Numbered from the stretch's first letter, positions 49,970 through 59,501 are shown. The stretch is 64,000 bases of DNA from Bacteroidaceae bacterium (GCA_024693505.1 JAILKU010000011.1:1-64000); one strand, 5' to 3'. Notes: generated by a model not told the origin, from the sequence alone. Made by a program: numbers and translations.

Positions 49970-51223
49970 ATGGATATCAAGTTGAAGAAAAGGCCGTGGT
50001 ACGTCCGTTATCGCGGGTATCTGGCAGCGGCAGTTTGCGTGCTGGCCCTGATGGTTTATGCCGCTGTGCAGTTGGCAGCCCCCTCGCACAGGCAGGTTAG
50101 TGTGGAAGAAGAGCAGGTGGCTGTCGTCAAGAAGCAGGACTTCCTGGAGTTCCTGGACGTGGACGGCACTGTGCAGCCCATTTCCGTCATCCGCGTGAAT
50201 GCTCAGGAAAGCGGAATGGTGAAGCGCATCGTGGCCGAAGACGGACAGCAGATGAAGGAGGGTGATACGCTGCTGGTGCTCTCGAACGCCAACCTGGAGG
50301 CCGAGATGCAGGAACAGCAGATGAAGTACGAGCAGCAATGCCTTGGTTTCCGCCGGCAATTGCTGGAGATGGAGCAGAAGGGCATTACGCTGAGGCAGCA
50401 GGCCCTCCAGACGCGATATGAGATGCAGCGACTGGAGAAGAGCTTCGCCCTGGAGGAGGACGAGGCCCGGATGGGTGTGAAGAGCAAGGCGCAGCTGGAG
50501 GTGGCGCGCGATGAGTATGAGTTCCAGCGCCAGAAGACGGCCCTTGCCATGGAAAGCCTGCGGCATGACTCGCTGCTGAACGTGATGCAGCACCAGCTTG
50601 TAGAGCAGCAGATGGAGGGCGAGAGGAAGCAGATGGAACGGCACCGCAGCAGGCTGAGCCATCTGGTAGTCCTCTCACCCGGCGCAGGCCAGCTGGGCGG
50701 ACTGAATGCCACAATCGGGCAGCAGATATCCAGCGGAGGAACGGTGGGCGAGCTGAGCGTTTTGACGAGCTACAAGGTATCGGCCCGGCTGAACGAATAC
50801 TACGTGGACCGCATTACGACCGGCCTGAAGGCCTCGACAACGCACCGCGGGAAACGATACGACCTGCGCCTGAATCGCGTTCTGCCACAGGTTCAGGACC
50901 ATGCCTTCAGCGTCGAGCTGATCTTCCAGGGCGAGCTTCCGCCGGACATCCGGGTGGGTAAGTCGCTACGTCTGAAGCTGGAGCTGGGGTTGCCCGAGCA
51001 GGCACTGGTCATCCCGCGCGGCAATTTCTTCCAGCATACCGGCGGGCAGTGGGTGTTCCGCATCGACCAGAAGGACAAAAGCAGGGCCACCAAGGTGCCC
51101 ATCACGCTGGGGCGGCAGAACCCGCTGCAGTATGAGGTGCTCGACGGCCTGCAGGAGGGCGACTGCGTAGTCATCTCGGGCTACGATCAGTTTGGCGAGG
51201 TAGAAGAACTCCGCATCGACTGA
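49970..51223 (+). CDS. HlyD/MFP-type periplasmic adaptor subunit
   Basis: A 417-residue membrane fusion protein. An N-terminal membrane anchor (about 14-36, GYLAAAVCVLALMVYAAVQL) is followed by a barrel-sandwich half (FLDVDGTVQPISVIRVNAQESGMVKRI), a long alpha hairpin coiled coil (about 95-215, Glu/Gln/Lys-rich), the second lipoyl half and a beta-barrel domain (about 240-415). It links an inner membrane transporter to the TolC-like channel encoded just upstream. Its transporter partner is not in the window. The substrate is unknown. Confidence 0.87.
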   Translation: MDIKLKKRPWYVRYRGYLAAAVCVLALMVYAAVQLAAPSHRQVSVEEEQVAVVKKQDFLEFLDVDGTVQPISVIRVNAQESGMVKRIVAEDGQQMKEGDTLLVLSNANLEAEMQEQQMKYEQQCLGFRRQLLEMEQKGITLRQQALQTRYEMQRLEKSFALEEDEARMGVKSKAQLEVARDEYEFQRQKTALAMESLRHDSLLNVMQHQLVEQQMEGERKQMERHRSRLSHLVVLSPGAGQLGGLNATIGQQISSGGTVGELSVLTSYKVSARLNEYYVDRITTGLKASTTHRGKRYDLRLNRVLPQVQDHAFSVELIFQGELPPDIRVGKSLRLKLELGLPEQALVIPRGNFFQHTGGQWVFRIDQKDKSRATKVPITLGRQNPLQYEVLDGLQEGDCVVISGYDQFGEVEELRID

Positions 51224-51357
51224 GGCGCTTGGTCCCTCAGTGCGGATGCAAATTTACACAGGCCCAGGAGTATATTTCCTGCAGTTCCGGCAGAATTTTT
51301 CCTTCGGCCCGGTTTCTTTTTTTTCCCTTGGTCGGTGTACTTTTCTGCCCCGATTCC

Positions 51358-51388
51358 TTTGATATTAATGCGGGAAACCGTATCTTTG
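51358..51388 (+). promoter_or_regulatory. Promoter of the beta-helix protein gene
   Basis: TTTG (51358-51361), a 19-base spacer and TATCTTTG (51381-51388) give the full Bacteroidetes consensus. ATG follows at 51417. Confidence 0.85.
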
Positions 51389-51416
51389 CAGGCGAAAACA
51401 TCCAATAACAGAGCTT

Positions 51417-53417
51417 ATGAAGACGAAGAGACTCTTCCTTTCCATCCTGCTGAGCCTTACTGCCATCCTGGGCATGCAGGCACGCGATTTCTATGTTTCC
51501 CCTTCGGGAAGTGACCAGGCAGACGGTTCGCGCAAGCATCCCTGGCTGTCTCCGGTAGCGGCTGCAGAGAAAGTCATGAACTTTATGCGCAGTAATCCCA
51601 TAGAGGATGTCAGGCTGATTCTGATTGCCGGCGAATACCTGCTGGAGCGCGGCATCGCACTCGACGGCACAGGCCTCACCAATCGCCTGACTATCATGGC
51701 CCGGAAGGGTGATACTGTAGTGCTGCGCGGAGACAGACAGCTGGGGAACTGGAAACCCGTAGCCGACGAGGCATTGCTTTCGCTATGGCCTGAGGAGTGC
51801 AGGGGGCACGTCTGGCAGACAGACCTGGCCGCCCTGGCCGACATGGGCGAACCGACAGGGGAGACGAACAGGGCAGACCTTTACCGGAACGGGAAGAGGC
51901 AGACGCTGGCCCGATGGCCAAACCAGGGATTCACCCATGCAGGCCAGGCTCTAGGCAGCACAGAATTGCCGCCCACGTGGAAGAATACCCACGGCACGAA
52001 GGAGGGCATACTGGAATACCGGGAGAGCCGCATAGACCGGTGGGCAAAGGAGGCCGAACCATGTCTCTTCGGATACTGGTTCTGGGACTGGGCCGAACAG
52101 TACCACAAGTTGGTAAAGGTAGATACGGCGCACCGGCGCCTGGAGATGGCCCAGCCCTATCATATCTACGGCTACGGAGACAACTGCCGTTACTACGGGC
52201 TGAATCTGCTGTGCGAGCTGGACAGCGCCGGCGAATACTACATCGACCGGAAGAGAAGTCAGATTTACTACTACCTGCCCCAGGATGCCGACCTGCAGCA
52301 AGACGAGCTGACCCTTTCCCTGCTTTCGGCACGTTATATGCTGAGTGTCAGGAATATGGAGGGCTTCAGAATGGAGGGCCTCACCCTGAGGGGCGGACGC
52401 GGCGGAGGCGTGGAGATCAGCGCAGGTAGGGACTGTGTGCTCAAGGAGTGCGCCCTGCTTCAGATGGGGCAGACGGCTGTGAATATCTCGGGCGGCTGGA
52501 ATCACAGGGTGGAGGACTGTCTCCTGCAGGAACTGGGACACGACGGCATCAAGCTCTTTGGCGGGAACCGGCGCACCCTGGAGCCCGCGGGACACGTTGT
52601 AACGGGTTGTACGGTTCGGGACTTCTCGCTCTACCGGCGCACCTATCAGCCGGCTGTCATCATGAACGGCACCGGCTTCACTATCAGCCATAACCTGTTC
52701 CAGGGTTCTAGCTCGTCGGCGATGCGCATCGATGCCAGCAACTGCCTCGTGGAGTACAACCAGGTGTTCGACGTGGTGAAGGAGAGCGACGACCAGGGCG
52801 GCATAGACATGTTCTTCGACTACTCGCGCCGCGGCGTCGTCATCCGCTACAACCATTGGCGCGACATAACGGGCAGCATGCTATGCGGAGCGGCAGGAGT
52901 GAGGTTGGACGACATCATCTCCGGAGAAACCATTTACGGTAATGTCTTCGAGCATGTGGGAGGCAGCCAGTTCGGCGGGGTGCAGATTCACGGAGGAAAG
53001 GACAATGTGGTGGAGAACAACCTGTTCTACGACTGTGTCCGTGCCGTGAGCTTTACGCCCTGGCCGCAGGAGTACTGGAAAGCCCAGTTCAACCGTGAGG
53101 ATCACCGGCGCCACATATTCGAAGAGGCGGACATCCGCAGCGAGATATACAAGAACCGCTTCCCCGAACTGCGCGAGCCCTACGACGCTCACCTGAACCG
53201 CAACTTCATCCGCAATAACCTGGCTGTGAAGTGTCCCGAACTTTTCAATGGTGCAGAGAAGGGCCAGAACGAGACGGAGAACAACTCGCTTCTGAAACCC
53301 GACAATGAGGACGCCCAGCAGCCGATGGCATTCTATCTGAAGTCTTCGGTGCTGAAGCGCTACGGTCTGCAGCCCATTCCTTTCGAGAAAATAGGACCGA
53401 AGAAGAAGTGGGATTAG
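51417..53417 (+). CDS. Secreted right-handed beta-helix protein
   Basis: A 666-residue secreted protein (signal peptide ending GMQA). The N-terminal region DFYVSPSGSDQADGSRKHPW is the characteristic opening of Bacteroidetes pectate-lyase-like parallel beta-helix proteins. Regular beta-helix coils run from about 300 to 590 (MEGFRMEGLTLRGGRGGGVEI, DCVLKECALLQM, VVTGCTVRDF). A Trp/Tyr-rich insert lies at about 190-280 (LFGYWFWDWAEQYHK). Relatives are glycoside hydrolases or polysaccharide lyases, but no conclusive catalytic set was identified. It has its own strong promoter and converges on the MFS gene, with nine bases between stops. Confidence 0.75.
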   Translation: MKTKRLFLSILLSLTAILGMQARDFYVSPSGSDQADGSRKHPWLSPVAAAEKVMNFMRSNPIEDVRLILIAGEYLLERGIALDGTGLTNRLTIMARKGDTVVLRGDRQLGNWKPVADEALLSLWPEECRGHVWQTDLAALADMGEPTGETNRADLYRNGKRQTLARWPNQGFTHAGQALGSTELPPTWKNTHGTKEGILEYRESRIDRWAKEAEPCLFGYWFWDWAEQYHKLVKVDTAHRRLEMAQPYHIYGYGDNCRYYGLNLLCELDSAGEYYIDRKRSQIYYYLPQDADLQQDELTLSLLSARYMLSVRNMEGFRMEGLTLRGGRGGGVEISAGRDCVLKECALLQMGQTAVNISGGWNHRVEDCLLQELGHDGIKLFGGNRRTLEPAGHVVTGCTVRDFSLYRRTYQPAVIMNGTGFTISHNLFQGSSSSAMRIDASNCLVEYNQVFDVVKESDDQGGIDMFFDYSRRGVVIRYNHWRDITGSMLCGAAGVRLDDIISGETIYGNVFEHVGGSQFGGVQIHGGKDNVVENNLFYDCVRAVSFTPWPQEYWKAQFNREDHRRHIFEEADIRSEIYKNRFPELREPYDAHLNRNFIRNNLAVKCPELFNGAEKGQNETENNSLLKPDNEDAQQPMAFYLKSSVLKRYGLQPIPFEKIGPKKKWD

Positions 53418-53426
53418 AGGAAAAAA

Positions 53427-54683
53427 TCACCGAAGCCGCTTCCTTAGGAAGTGCTGTCTGGTGATGAGGAAGAAGAGGAGGGTGCCGAGGGCGTTCACTA
53501 TCCATCCGCTCCAGAAGGCGGCACTATAGCTCAGCCATTCAGCCACAACGCCGCCGACGATTATCCCGAGTCCTACACCAAGGTCCCATGCCGTGAGCAG
53601 CGTGCTGTTTGCCGTGCCGCGCTGACTGTTCGGCGCCAGGTTGATGAACATGGTCTGAAAGGCTGGGAACATGTGCCCGTTGCCCAGTCCGATGATGAGG
53701 GCCGCGCCGTAGTAGCCGATGGGGTGGTGAACGGCGGCGAAGAGCAGGTAGCCGAACAGCGAGATAAGCACGCCGTGACCGGCGTTTTCCACCACGCGCC
53801 CTTCCCTTAGACTGCGGGCCCCGACGAGCCGGCTCAGGATTAGACCTGTGCTCAGAAGGGCAAAGAAGAGTCCCGTGCCAGCCGTAATGCCGAGCTTCTC
53901 CTTCCCGTAAATAGCAAGATACGTGCTGATGACGCCGTAAGAGAAGGCATAGCACGTCATGCAGATGAACTCGCGCCATCCCTCGAGCAGCAGGAAGCGG
54001 TCCAGCGAGAGCGGCCTCCGCTCAGCCTTCTGGCCGGGTTGCGGGTTGCGGGGACGAAGGCTCAGCGTACTGTTGATGAGGAATCCCAGCACGGCGGTAA
54101 ACATAGCTACAAGGAAAATGGCCTTGTAGTTCCCCCACCAGTGATAGACGAAGAGGCCGATGGTCGGCGAAATGGCTGTGGCCAGGTTGTTGCTCAGCCC
54201 GTAGTATCCGATTCCCTCGGCCCGTCGGTCGCTGGGCAGCACGTCTATTGCAACTGTGCTGTTCGCAACGGTAGTGGCACCCATAGGAGCGCCGTGGAGT
54301 GTGCGCACCACGAAGAAGGCAGCCAGCGAGCCGGCGATGAGGTATCCGCCGAACAGCATCGCGAAGATAAAGTAACAGAGGAGCAGTACTGCCTTGCGAG
54401 GAAAGCTATCGACGATGAAGCCGCTGAACGGCCGGATGAGCAGGGCCGTCAGGGCATATCCGCTCAGCACCATACCTATCTGGTCCTTGTTGGCGCCGAA
54501 CTCTTCACTCAGATAAAGCGGCAGAAGAGGTGTGAGCACCATGAAGGAGAAGTTGAGCATGAAGTTGGCACTCCAAACGCGCAGGTAGTTTGGATTCCAT
54601 AGCTTCCCCGTTGATGTATTATGCTGACCGGTTTGCACGGACTGAGGAGTTGACTGCTCTGTGTTATGCTGCGTGGAATGCAC
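53427..54683 (-). CDS. Major facilitator superfamily transporter
   Basis: A 418-residue protein with 12 predicted transmembrane helices. SGYALTALLIRPFSGFIVD matches the MFS loop 2-3 signature, and the pattern of two six-helix halves fits. It uses a GTG start at 54683 whose G is shared with the stop codon (TAG) of the upstream PqaA-like gene, so translation is probably coupled. The N-terminal 25 residues (Gln/Thr/Ser-rich) are cytoplasmic and not conserved in the family. The substrate is unknown; drug/sugar exporter families are possible. Confidence 0.87.
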   Translation of the reverse strand: MHSTQHNTEQSTPQSVQTGQHNTSTGKLWNPNYLRVWSANFMLNFSFMVLTPLLPLYLSEEFGANKDQIGMVLSGYALTALLIRPFSGFIVDSFPRKAVLLLCYFIFAMLFGGYLIAGSLAAFFVVRTLHGAPMGATTVANSTVAIDVLPSDRRAEGIGYYGLSNNLATAISPTIGLFVYHWWGNYKAIFLVAMFTAVLGFLINSTLSLRPRNPQPGQKAERRPLSLDRFLLLEGWREFICMTCYAFSYGVISTYLAIYGKEKLGITAGTGLFFALLSTGLILSRLVGARSLREGRVVENAGHGVLISLFGYLLFAAVHHPIGYYGAALIIGLGNGHMFPAFQTMFINLAPNSQRGTANSTLLTAWDLGVGLGIIVGGVVAEWLSYSAAFWSGWIVNALGTLLFFLITRQHFLRKRLR

Positions 54684-56047
54684 TACTCAAAAGGCTGATT
54701 GAACAGTTCCGCCGGGCTGGCTGTGAACATCCTGGTGGAAAGGGTGTATGGTTCCTTTTCGACGGGATGCTGGTAGTAGAGGCGCACGAAGAAGGCCTTG
54801 TAGCCGCTCCGGGGCAGGGCGGTGCGCACGTAGAAAGCCCGCTTTCGGGGCAACGGGAGCTCTGTAGGCCGGAAGGTCGATTTGCGGAAGTCCTTCGTCT
54901 CGGACTCAGCTTCCCACAGTTCCACTTTGAGGAGCTTGCTGCGGCCCGTTGCGATGGCGAGTTCGGCTTCTTGGCCCTGCAGGCGCGAGAGGAGTCGCAC
55001 ACTTGGGTAGCGCCATACGTGGATGGTCTGGTGGAAGAATGCCTCAAGCGCCATACTCGCCTCGCGGCCTCCGGCCAGGTCGTGTCCGGCATTCGGCGTA
55101 TAGTTTAGCAGACAGATGCCAGGCAAGTCGTTCACATAGTTCTTTATGGCGTCAACGGTCCAGAAGGGGTCGTTGGTCCCCATAAAGATGAGCTTCGGCA
55201 TGGTGAAGTTCTGGCGATAGGAATAGGGGTCCACCATACTGACAAGAGCCCGTCCCTCTGGATTCGAGATGGTCTCGGTAATGCCCAGGTTGACGTAGTC
55301 CTGAATCTCCCGGCTGTATGCTCCGTACATATGCTTCTGGTAGGGAACGTTGACGGGCATGTTCAGAATGTCTATCACCATCGGTGCGATGGCAACGATG
55401 CGGGGATCGGCAGAAGCGGCAGTCATCCAGGTTGTCCATCCGCGTTTGGATACGCCGTTCACGACGAAGCGGTCCACCTTCTTCTTCGACCGGCCCTGCG
55501 CAGCCAGTTCGCTTACGGCGTCCATCGCCCTCAGCGAACTCTTCACCATCGGGAAGAGCAGCGGCCACGTTTCATCACCTGTCGTCTGATACTGATGGAA
55601 GGTGTAGGATACCAGTTCGTCTTCCTTCAGTCCCCCGAAGAGCGGCTGGCGGGGAACCTGCCACAGGATGGCGCAGACGGCCTTGCAGTTGTGGGCTATC
55701 TGGCCCATTGTGCGGATGGTGCCGTCGGCCCAGTCGTGCGGCTTCAGCGCTCCAGTCTGCTCGTCCTCGCTTCCTCCGGTCAGATGGAGTAGTGCTTCGC
55801 GATGGCGCACCTTTTGAGGAATGAGCACCACGAGCTCGTGATTCCAGGGGATGCCTCTCCAGGTCTGCGAGGTGAGCTGGAGCCGGTAAGCCCGAATGTC
55901 GGCTTCCTGCGTACTGTCCACAACGGTCCAGCTGTACGACTCGTCGCCGTTTTGCAGATAGCGTTTCAGCGCTTCCTCGGGCGAGGCGGCCCGGACAGCT
56001 GATACTATTATAATAAGGAATAGGGGAAGTAGTTTCTTGCGAGTCAT
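54683..56047 (-). CDS. PhoPQ-activated pathogenicity-related (PqaA-like) alpha/beta hydrolase
   Basis: A 454-residue secreted protein (signal peptide ending VRAA). It matches the PhoPQ_related family: NHELVVLIPQKV, LHLTGGSEDEQTG, VNGVSKRGWTTW (nucleophile Ser near residue 197) and a C-terminal NAGHDLAGG, which gives the His of an alpha/beta hydrolase triad. Family members are induced by PhoPQ in Salmonella and have no defined substrate. The stop overlaps the MFS start by one base. Confidence 0.88.
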   Translation of the reverse strand: MTRKKLLPLFLIIIVSAVRAASPEEALKRYLQNGDESYSWTVVDSTQEADIRAYRLQLTSQTWRGIPWNHELVVLIPQKVRHREALLHLTGGSEDEQTGALKPHDWADGTIRTMGQIAHNCKAVCAILWQVPRQPLFGGLKEDELVSYTFHQYQTTGDETWPLLFPMVKSSLRAMDAVSELAAQGRSKKKVDRFVVNGVSKRGWTTWMTAASADPRIVAIAPMVIDILNMPVNVPYQKHMYGAYSREIQDYVNLGITETISNPEGRALVSMVDPYSYRQNFTMPKLIFMGTNDPFWTVDAIKNYVNDLPGICLLNYTPNAGHDLAGGREASMALEAFFHQTIHVWRYPSVRLLSRLQGQEAELAIATGRSKLLKVELWEAESETKDFRKSTFRPTELPLPRKRAFYVRTALPRSGYKAFFVRLYYQHPVEKEPYTLSTRMFTASPAELFNQPFE

Positions 56048-56123
56048 GACTTGGGCAGAAATAGAAGGGCCAAATAGATGAGAGGGACTATCGGGTTCCA
56101 GTAGGCCGGAGCGGCGAGCCGGG

Positions 56124-56573
56124 CTACATGCCTCTGATTTTCCATATTCGGTCGCGTGCTTCGTTGATTAGCTGGAACATCTGTTCGGCCTGAAGGCGAG
56201 AGGCCTCGTCGCGGGTCTGGATGCGGTCGGGGTGATAGAGTAGGGCGAGCCGCCGGTAGGCCTGGCGCAGTTCGTCGTTCGTGGCGGTGGACTTGACGCC
56301 GAGGATGCGGTAGGATTCCTCGATAGAGTCCACCCAGTTCGTCGAATGGTTGGGTGTATAAGAACGCTGATACTGGCCCTCGTCGCGGCTATAGCCCTGG
56401 GCATTCCGTTTCGTGCGATTCTGCCCCTTTGTCTGTGTCGATTTCCTATTTCTGCGCAGGTTGGGAAGGGCGAGTTCGAGCATCCATCCTACGAAGAAGC
56501 CGAAGAAGGCTCCGCGGATGGTATGGGTCAGAATCCAGACGGCGATGGCCAGTATCCAGCGTAGTTTAAACAT
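56124..56573 (-). CDS. Membrane-anchored J-domain protein
   Basis: A 149-residue protein with an N-terminal hydrophobic segment (residues 7-35, glycine/phenylalanine-rich) and a C-terminal J domain (about 86-149: YRILGVKSTATNDELRQAYR, HPD at 114-116, NEARDRI). A charged linker (40-80) connects them. It should recruit DnaK/Hsp70 to the inner membrane, as DjlA does, but it lacks the TerB-like module. It is 15 bases downstream of the GH2 gene. Confidence 0.88.
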   Translation of the reverse strand: MFKLRWILAIAVWILTHTIRGAFFGFFVGWMLELALPNLRRNRKSTQTKGQNRTKRNAQGYSRDEGQYQRSYTPNHSTNWVDSIEESYRILGVKSTATNDELRQAYRRLALLYHPDRIQTRDEASRLQAEQMFQLINEARDRIWKIRGM

Positions 56574-56588
56574 ACTTATTCCGTGTTA

Positions 56589-58433
56589 TTATTCTTTCTT
56601 CTTCCAGTCGCTCAGGTCGACGGGATTCTCGATGATGGAAGGTATCTTCTCGAAGATTGCCTTGATGCGGGCGGTGTCGAACTTCGGACGGCGATCGTAG
56701 TAGTAGATGCCGTTCTTCTCCTGTTCCACATCGGTGATCTGCGTATAGCAGAAGGCCACGACATGCGGACTCTCGCGGATGGCATCCACTTCGTCCTCGA
56801 GTATCTTGTAGAAGTCTTCGATGCTGTCGATGTTGGCACCGTAACCCCACGAAGTCTCCCTTTCGCTTTCGGGAATCCAGGGCAGTCCGCCGAACTCGTC
56901 CAGCATATAGGGCTGACCGGCGTAGTTTGCCAGGAACTTCTGGTCGCGAACGTTGCGATATGGCTCCTCGCCCGACTTGAACGTCATGTTCTTGCGGAGG
57001 TCGGGGCCGCGACTGTAGTCATGCACGCTCCAGATGTCGGTCTTTATGTGTCCGTCGCCGCTGCTGTCGTTGACAGGACGGGTGGGGTCAATGGCCTTCG
57101 TCAGGTCATAGACGTCTTTCATCAGACGGACATAGACGCCGTCGCGAGCGCCCCATGTCTCGTTGAAGGGCGTCCAGGTGACGATGGAGGGATGGTTCCG
57201 GTCGCGCACAACGACATCGGTCCACTCGCTCAGGAAGTTCCTTACGGCCAGCTCGTTGTTCACATCGAGGCCCCAGCTGGCTTCCTCGCCCCAAGTCAGA
57301 TAGCCGAGCTTGTCGGCCCAGTAGTAGTAGCGTTCCTCGAACACTTTCTGGTGCAGGCGTGCGCCGTTGAAGCCTACGGCAATGCTCATCTCGATGTCAT
57401 GCTTCAGAGCTTCGTCGGTGGGTGCTGTCCAGATGCCGTCGGGATAGAATCCCTGGTCCAGTACGAGACGTTGGAAGTAGGGCTTGTTGTTCAGATAGAA
57501 GTATCCGCCGGCCAGGTGTACCTTCCTCATTCCGGCATAGCTGCTTACCTCGTCGAGCACGTTCCCCTGAGCGTCCTTCACCGTAAAGCGGAGGTCGTAG
57601 AGGAAGGGATCCTCGGGGCTCCACAGGCGGGGCTTCTTGACCGGCAGCACGATGGTGGCCTCGTCGGCAGCCTGTACGGTGCGGCTGGCAACAACCTTCT
57701 TCCCGTCACTCATTTCCACGGTCAGGGTGTTACCGTTTGCCAGGCCATAGAACTGCGGACGAACCACGAGCTGGCTCTGATCGACGTCGGATATTGTCAC
57801 TACGCGCTGCAGGCCCTGCGCACTCACAGGCTCCATCCAGACGGTCTGCCAGATACCGGTTGTGCGGGTGTAGTTGCATCCTGCCGAGTACAGTCCGATG
57901 CTCTGCTTGCCGCCGGGCTGCCTGCCGCCTCTGAGGTCGTCGAGAACGCGCACTACGAGATTGGCCTGCTTGCCCGGCTGAACGAAGTCGGTGATGTCGA
58001 GCGAGAAGCTGGAGCCCGTTCCGTAGTGCCGGCCTACGAGCTTGCCGTCGATATAGATGTGCGACTCGTAATCTACTGCGCCGAAGTTCAGCATGATGCG
58101 GCGTCCTTTCCATGCCTCAGGCACGTTGAGAGCGCGGTGGTACCAGAGTGAGCTGATGAAGTCGGTGTAGCCCACTCCGCTGAGTTTGCTCTCGGGGCAG
58201 AAGGGAACGGTTATCTTCTGATCGAAGCCCTTGGAGTCCTGCCATCCGCGGTCCGAGCCGGTGCGCCCGAAGTCGAAGGTGAAGGTCCATGTGCCGTTCA
58301 GGTTCACCCAGTCTGTGCGCTGGAACTGTGGGCGCGGGTATTCCGGGCGAGGCACGTCGGCCCAGGCTTCCGAACCCATTGCGGCCAGGGCAAACAGCCC
58401 GGCCAGCAGCGTTTGTTTCAATAGGTTTCTCAT
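56589..58433 (-). CDS. GH2 family glycosidase
   Basis: A 614-residue secreted enzyme (signal peptide ending SEAWA). The N-terminal sugar-binding jelly roll (residues 35-190, with NYTRTTGIWQTVW), immunoglobulin-like domain (about 195-300) and (beta/alpha)8 barrel (about 300-600) follow the GH2 order. FNETWG near 423 contains the acid/base Glu and YMLDEFGG near 513 the nucleophile Glu. GH2 enzymes cleave beta-galactosides, beta-glucuronides, beta-mannosides and others; it is shorter than LacZ and has no C-terminal Ig domains. A 107-base gap with a 10-base repeat array separates it from the nucleotidyltransferase gene. Confidence 0.9.
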   Translation of the reverse strand: MRNLLKQTLLAGLFALAAMGSEAWADVPRPEYPRPQFQRTDWVNLNGTWTFTFDFGRTGSDRGWQDSKGFDQKITVPFCPESKLSGVGYTDFISSLWYHRALNVPEAWKGRRIMLNFGAVDYESHIYIDGKLVGRHYGTGSSFSLDITDFVQPGKQANLVVRVLDDLRGGRQPGGKQSIGLYSAGCNYTRTTGIWQTVWMEPVSAQGLQRVVTISDVDQSQLVVRPQFYGLANGNTLTVEMSDGKKVVASRTVQAADEATIVLPVKKPRLWSPEDPFLYDLRFTVKDAQGNVLDEVSSYAGMRKVHLAGGYFYLNNKPYFQRLVLDQGFYPDGIWTAPTDEALKHDIEMSIAVGFNGARLHQKVFEERYYYWADKLGYLTWGEEASWGLDVNNELAVRNFLSEWTDVVVRDRNHPSIVTWTPFNETWGARDGVYVRLMKDVYDLTKAIDPTRPVNDSSGDGHIKTDIWSVHDYSRGPDLRKNMTFKSGEEPYRNVRDQKFLANYAGQPYMLDEFGGLPWIPESERETSWGYGANIDSIEDFYKILEDEVDAIRESPHVVAFCYTQITDVEQEKNGIYYYDRRPKFDTARIKAIFEKIPSIIENPVDLSDWKKKE

Positions 58434-58476
58434 TGTTCTTTTTCTTTTTTGATGGGGTTAATAGGGGGAGTAGGTT

Positions 58477-58545
58477 TGACTAGGAATAACTAGGATTGGC
58501 TAGGAATAACTAGGATTGACTAGGTCTTCCTGGGGCTTTCCTAGA
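58477..58545. repeat. 10-base tandem array (TAGGAATAAC / TAGGATTGRC)
   Basis: Seven units of exactly ten bases, starting TAGG, TGGG or CTAG, alternate in sequence and reach the stop codon of the nucleotidyltransferase gene (58541). Confidence 0.88.
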
Positions 58546-59455
58546 ACATCTTGTCGGGATACTGCCCTTTTGCGTGCAGTTCGGCCAGTTTTGCCACTAC
58601 TTCCGGACGGTCCTCGGGATAGGTCACGCCAAACCACTTGCTCGTTGTGTCGAGCACCTCGCAGGTTGCCTTGCCTTGCTTGATGAGCGTGTCCACCATC
58701 AGCGGAATGAAGAACTCCGACTTCAGGTTCTCCTGGTTCTTGGGATCGGAGAGGAACTGACGGAAATAAGCCTCGCTATACTCGAAGTAGTCGGGTGTGA
58801 AGCCCCAGAAATTCATGCTGACGGGAGTCGTATCGGGTATGGAAACCCACTTGTCGTTCTCGTCCAGATACTGCACGACGCCGTCGCGGCGCTCTATCTT
58901 CGTGCGCTCCACAACGCCGGTCAGCAGGTGCGTCTTCTCGTCGTTCTCGCAGATGCCGCGGCTTACTGTGCCGCTCTCCGAGAGTGTGTTGTCCACGCGG
59001 AAGCCCACCATGGCATACTTTCCGGTACTTCCCTCGGGCAGCTCGCTCAGGAACTTGGCCATTACGCGGAAGGCGTCGCGATCGTAGAAGTCGTCGCAGT
59101 TCAGCACGGCAAAGGGCTCCTTGATGACGTCCTTGCCCATCAGTACGGCATGGTTGGTGCCCCAGGGCTTAACGCGTCCCTTGGGAACGGTGAATCCTTC
59201 GGGCAGGGCATCGAGACTCTGGAAGCACAGTTCGCAGGGTACGTGTCCCTCGTACTTCGACAGGATCTGGGTGCGGAACTGCTCTTCGAAGTCGCGCCGA
59301 ATCACCCAGACGATCTTGCCGAATCCGGCCTGAATGGCATCGTAGATGCTGTAGTCCATAATGCTCTGTCCCTGAGGACCGAGTGTGTCGAGCTGCTTCA
59401 GCCCGCCATACCGACTGCCCATACCGGCAGCCAAAAGAAATAATGTAGGTTTCAT
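58541..59455 (-). CDS. Sugar-phosphate nucleotidyltransferase
   Basis: The start is ATG 59455; the longer ORF start lies upstream of the -7 element at 59494-59501. The 304-residue protein begins MKPTLFLLAAGMGSRYGGLKQ, the nucleotide-binding loop of the NTP_transferase fold (residues 7-20). GRVKPWGTNHAVLMGKD and VLNCDDFYDRDAF (metal-binding Asp) are conserved blocks. It activates a hexose-1-phosphate with a nucleoside triphosphate. The exact sugar cannot be told, and it lacks the UGPase length. First gene of the run down to 53427. Confidence 0.88.
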   Translation of the reverse strand: MKPTLFLLAAGMGSRYGGLKQLDTLGPQGQSIMDYSIYDAIQAGFGKIVWVIRRDFEEQFRTQILSKYEGHVPCELCFQSLDALPEGFTVPKGRVKPWGTNHAVLMGKDVIKEPFAVLNCDDFYDRDAFRVMAKFLSELPEGSTGKYAMVGFRVDNTLSESGTVSRGICENDEKTHLLTGVVERTKIERRDGVVQYLDENDKWVSIPDTTPVSMNFWGFTPDYFEYSEAYFRQFLSDPKNQENLKSEFFIPLMVDTLIKQGKATCEVLDTTSKWFGVTYPEDRPEVVAKLAELHAKGQYPDKMF

Positions 59456-59493
59456 ACTCGTTTGTTTTATATTATATAATGTATAGTTTGTGG

Positions 59494-59501
59494 TGCAAAG
59501 A
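59494..59501 (-). promoter_or_regulatory. -7 promoter element for the nucleotidyltransferase gene
   Basis: On the minus strand the bases read TATCTTTG (TAnnTTTG), 38 bases before ATG 59455. The -33 is not conserved. Confidence 0.65.

Noticed and set aside
51251-51258. Minus-strand TAAATTTG upstream of the beta-helix gene
   Set aside because: It would point into the plus-strand adaptor gene with no minus-strand gene following, so it is likely a chance match.
51276-51300. Short CTGC/GCAG hairpin before five T's after the adaptor gene
   Set aside because: The stem is only four base pairs with a seven-base loop, too weak to call a terminator.
56583-58151. 522-codon plus-strand ORF opposite the GH2 gene
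   Set aside because: GH2 on the minus strand has both catalytic motifs and a signal peptide, so the plus-strand ORF is a shadow.
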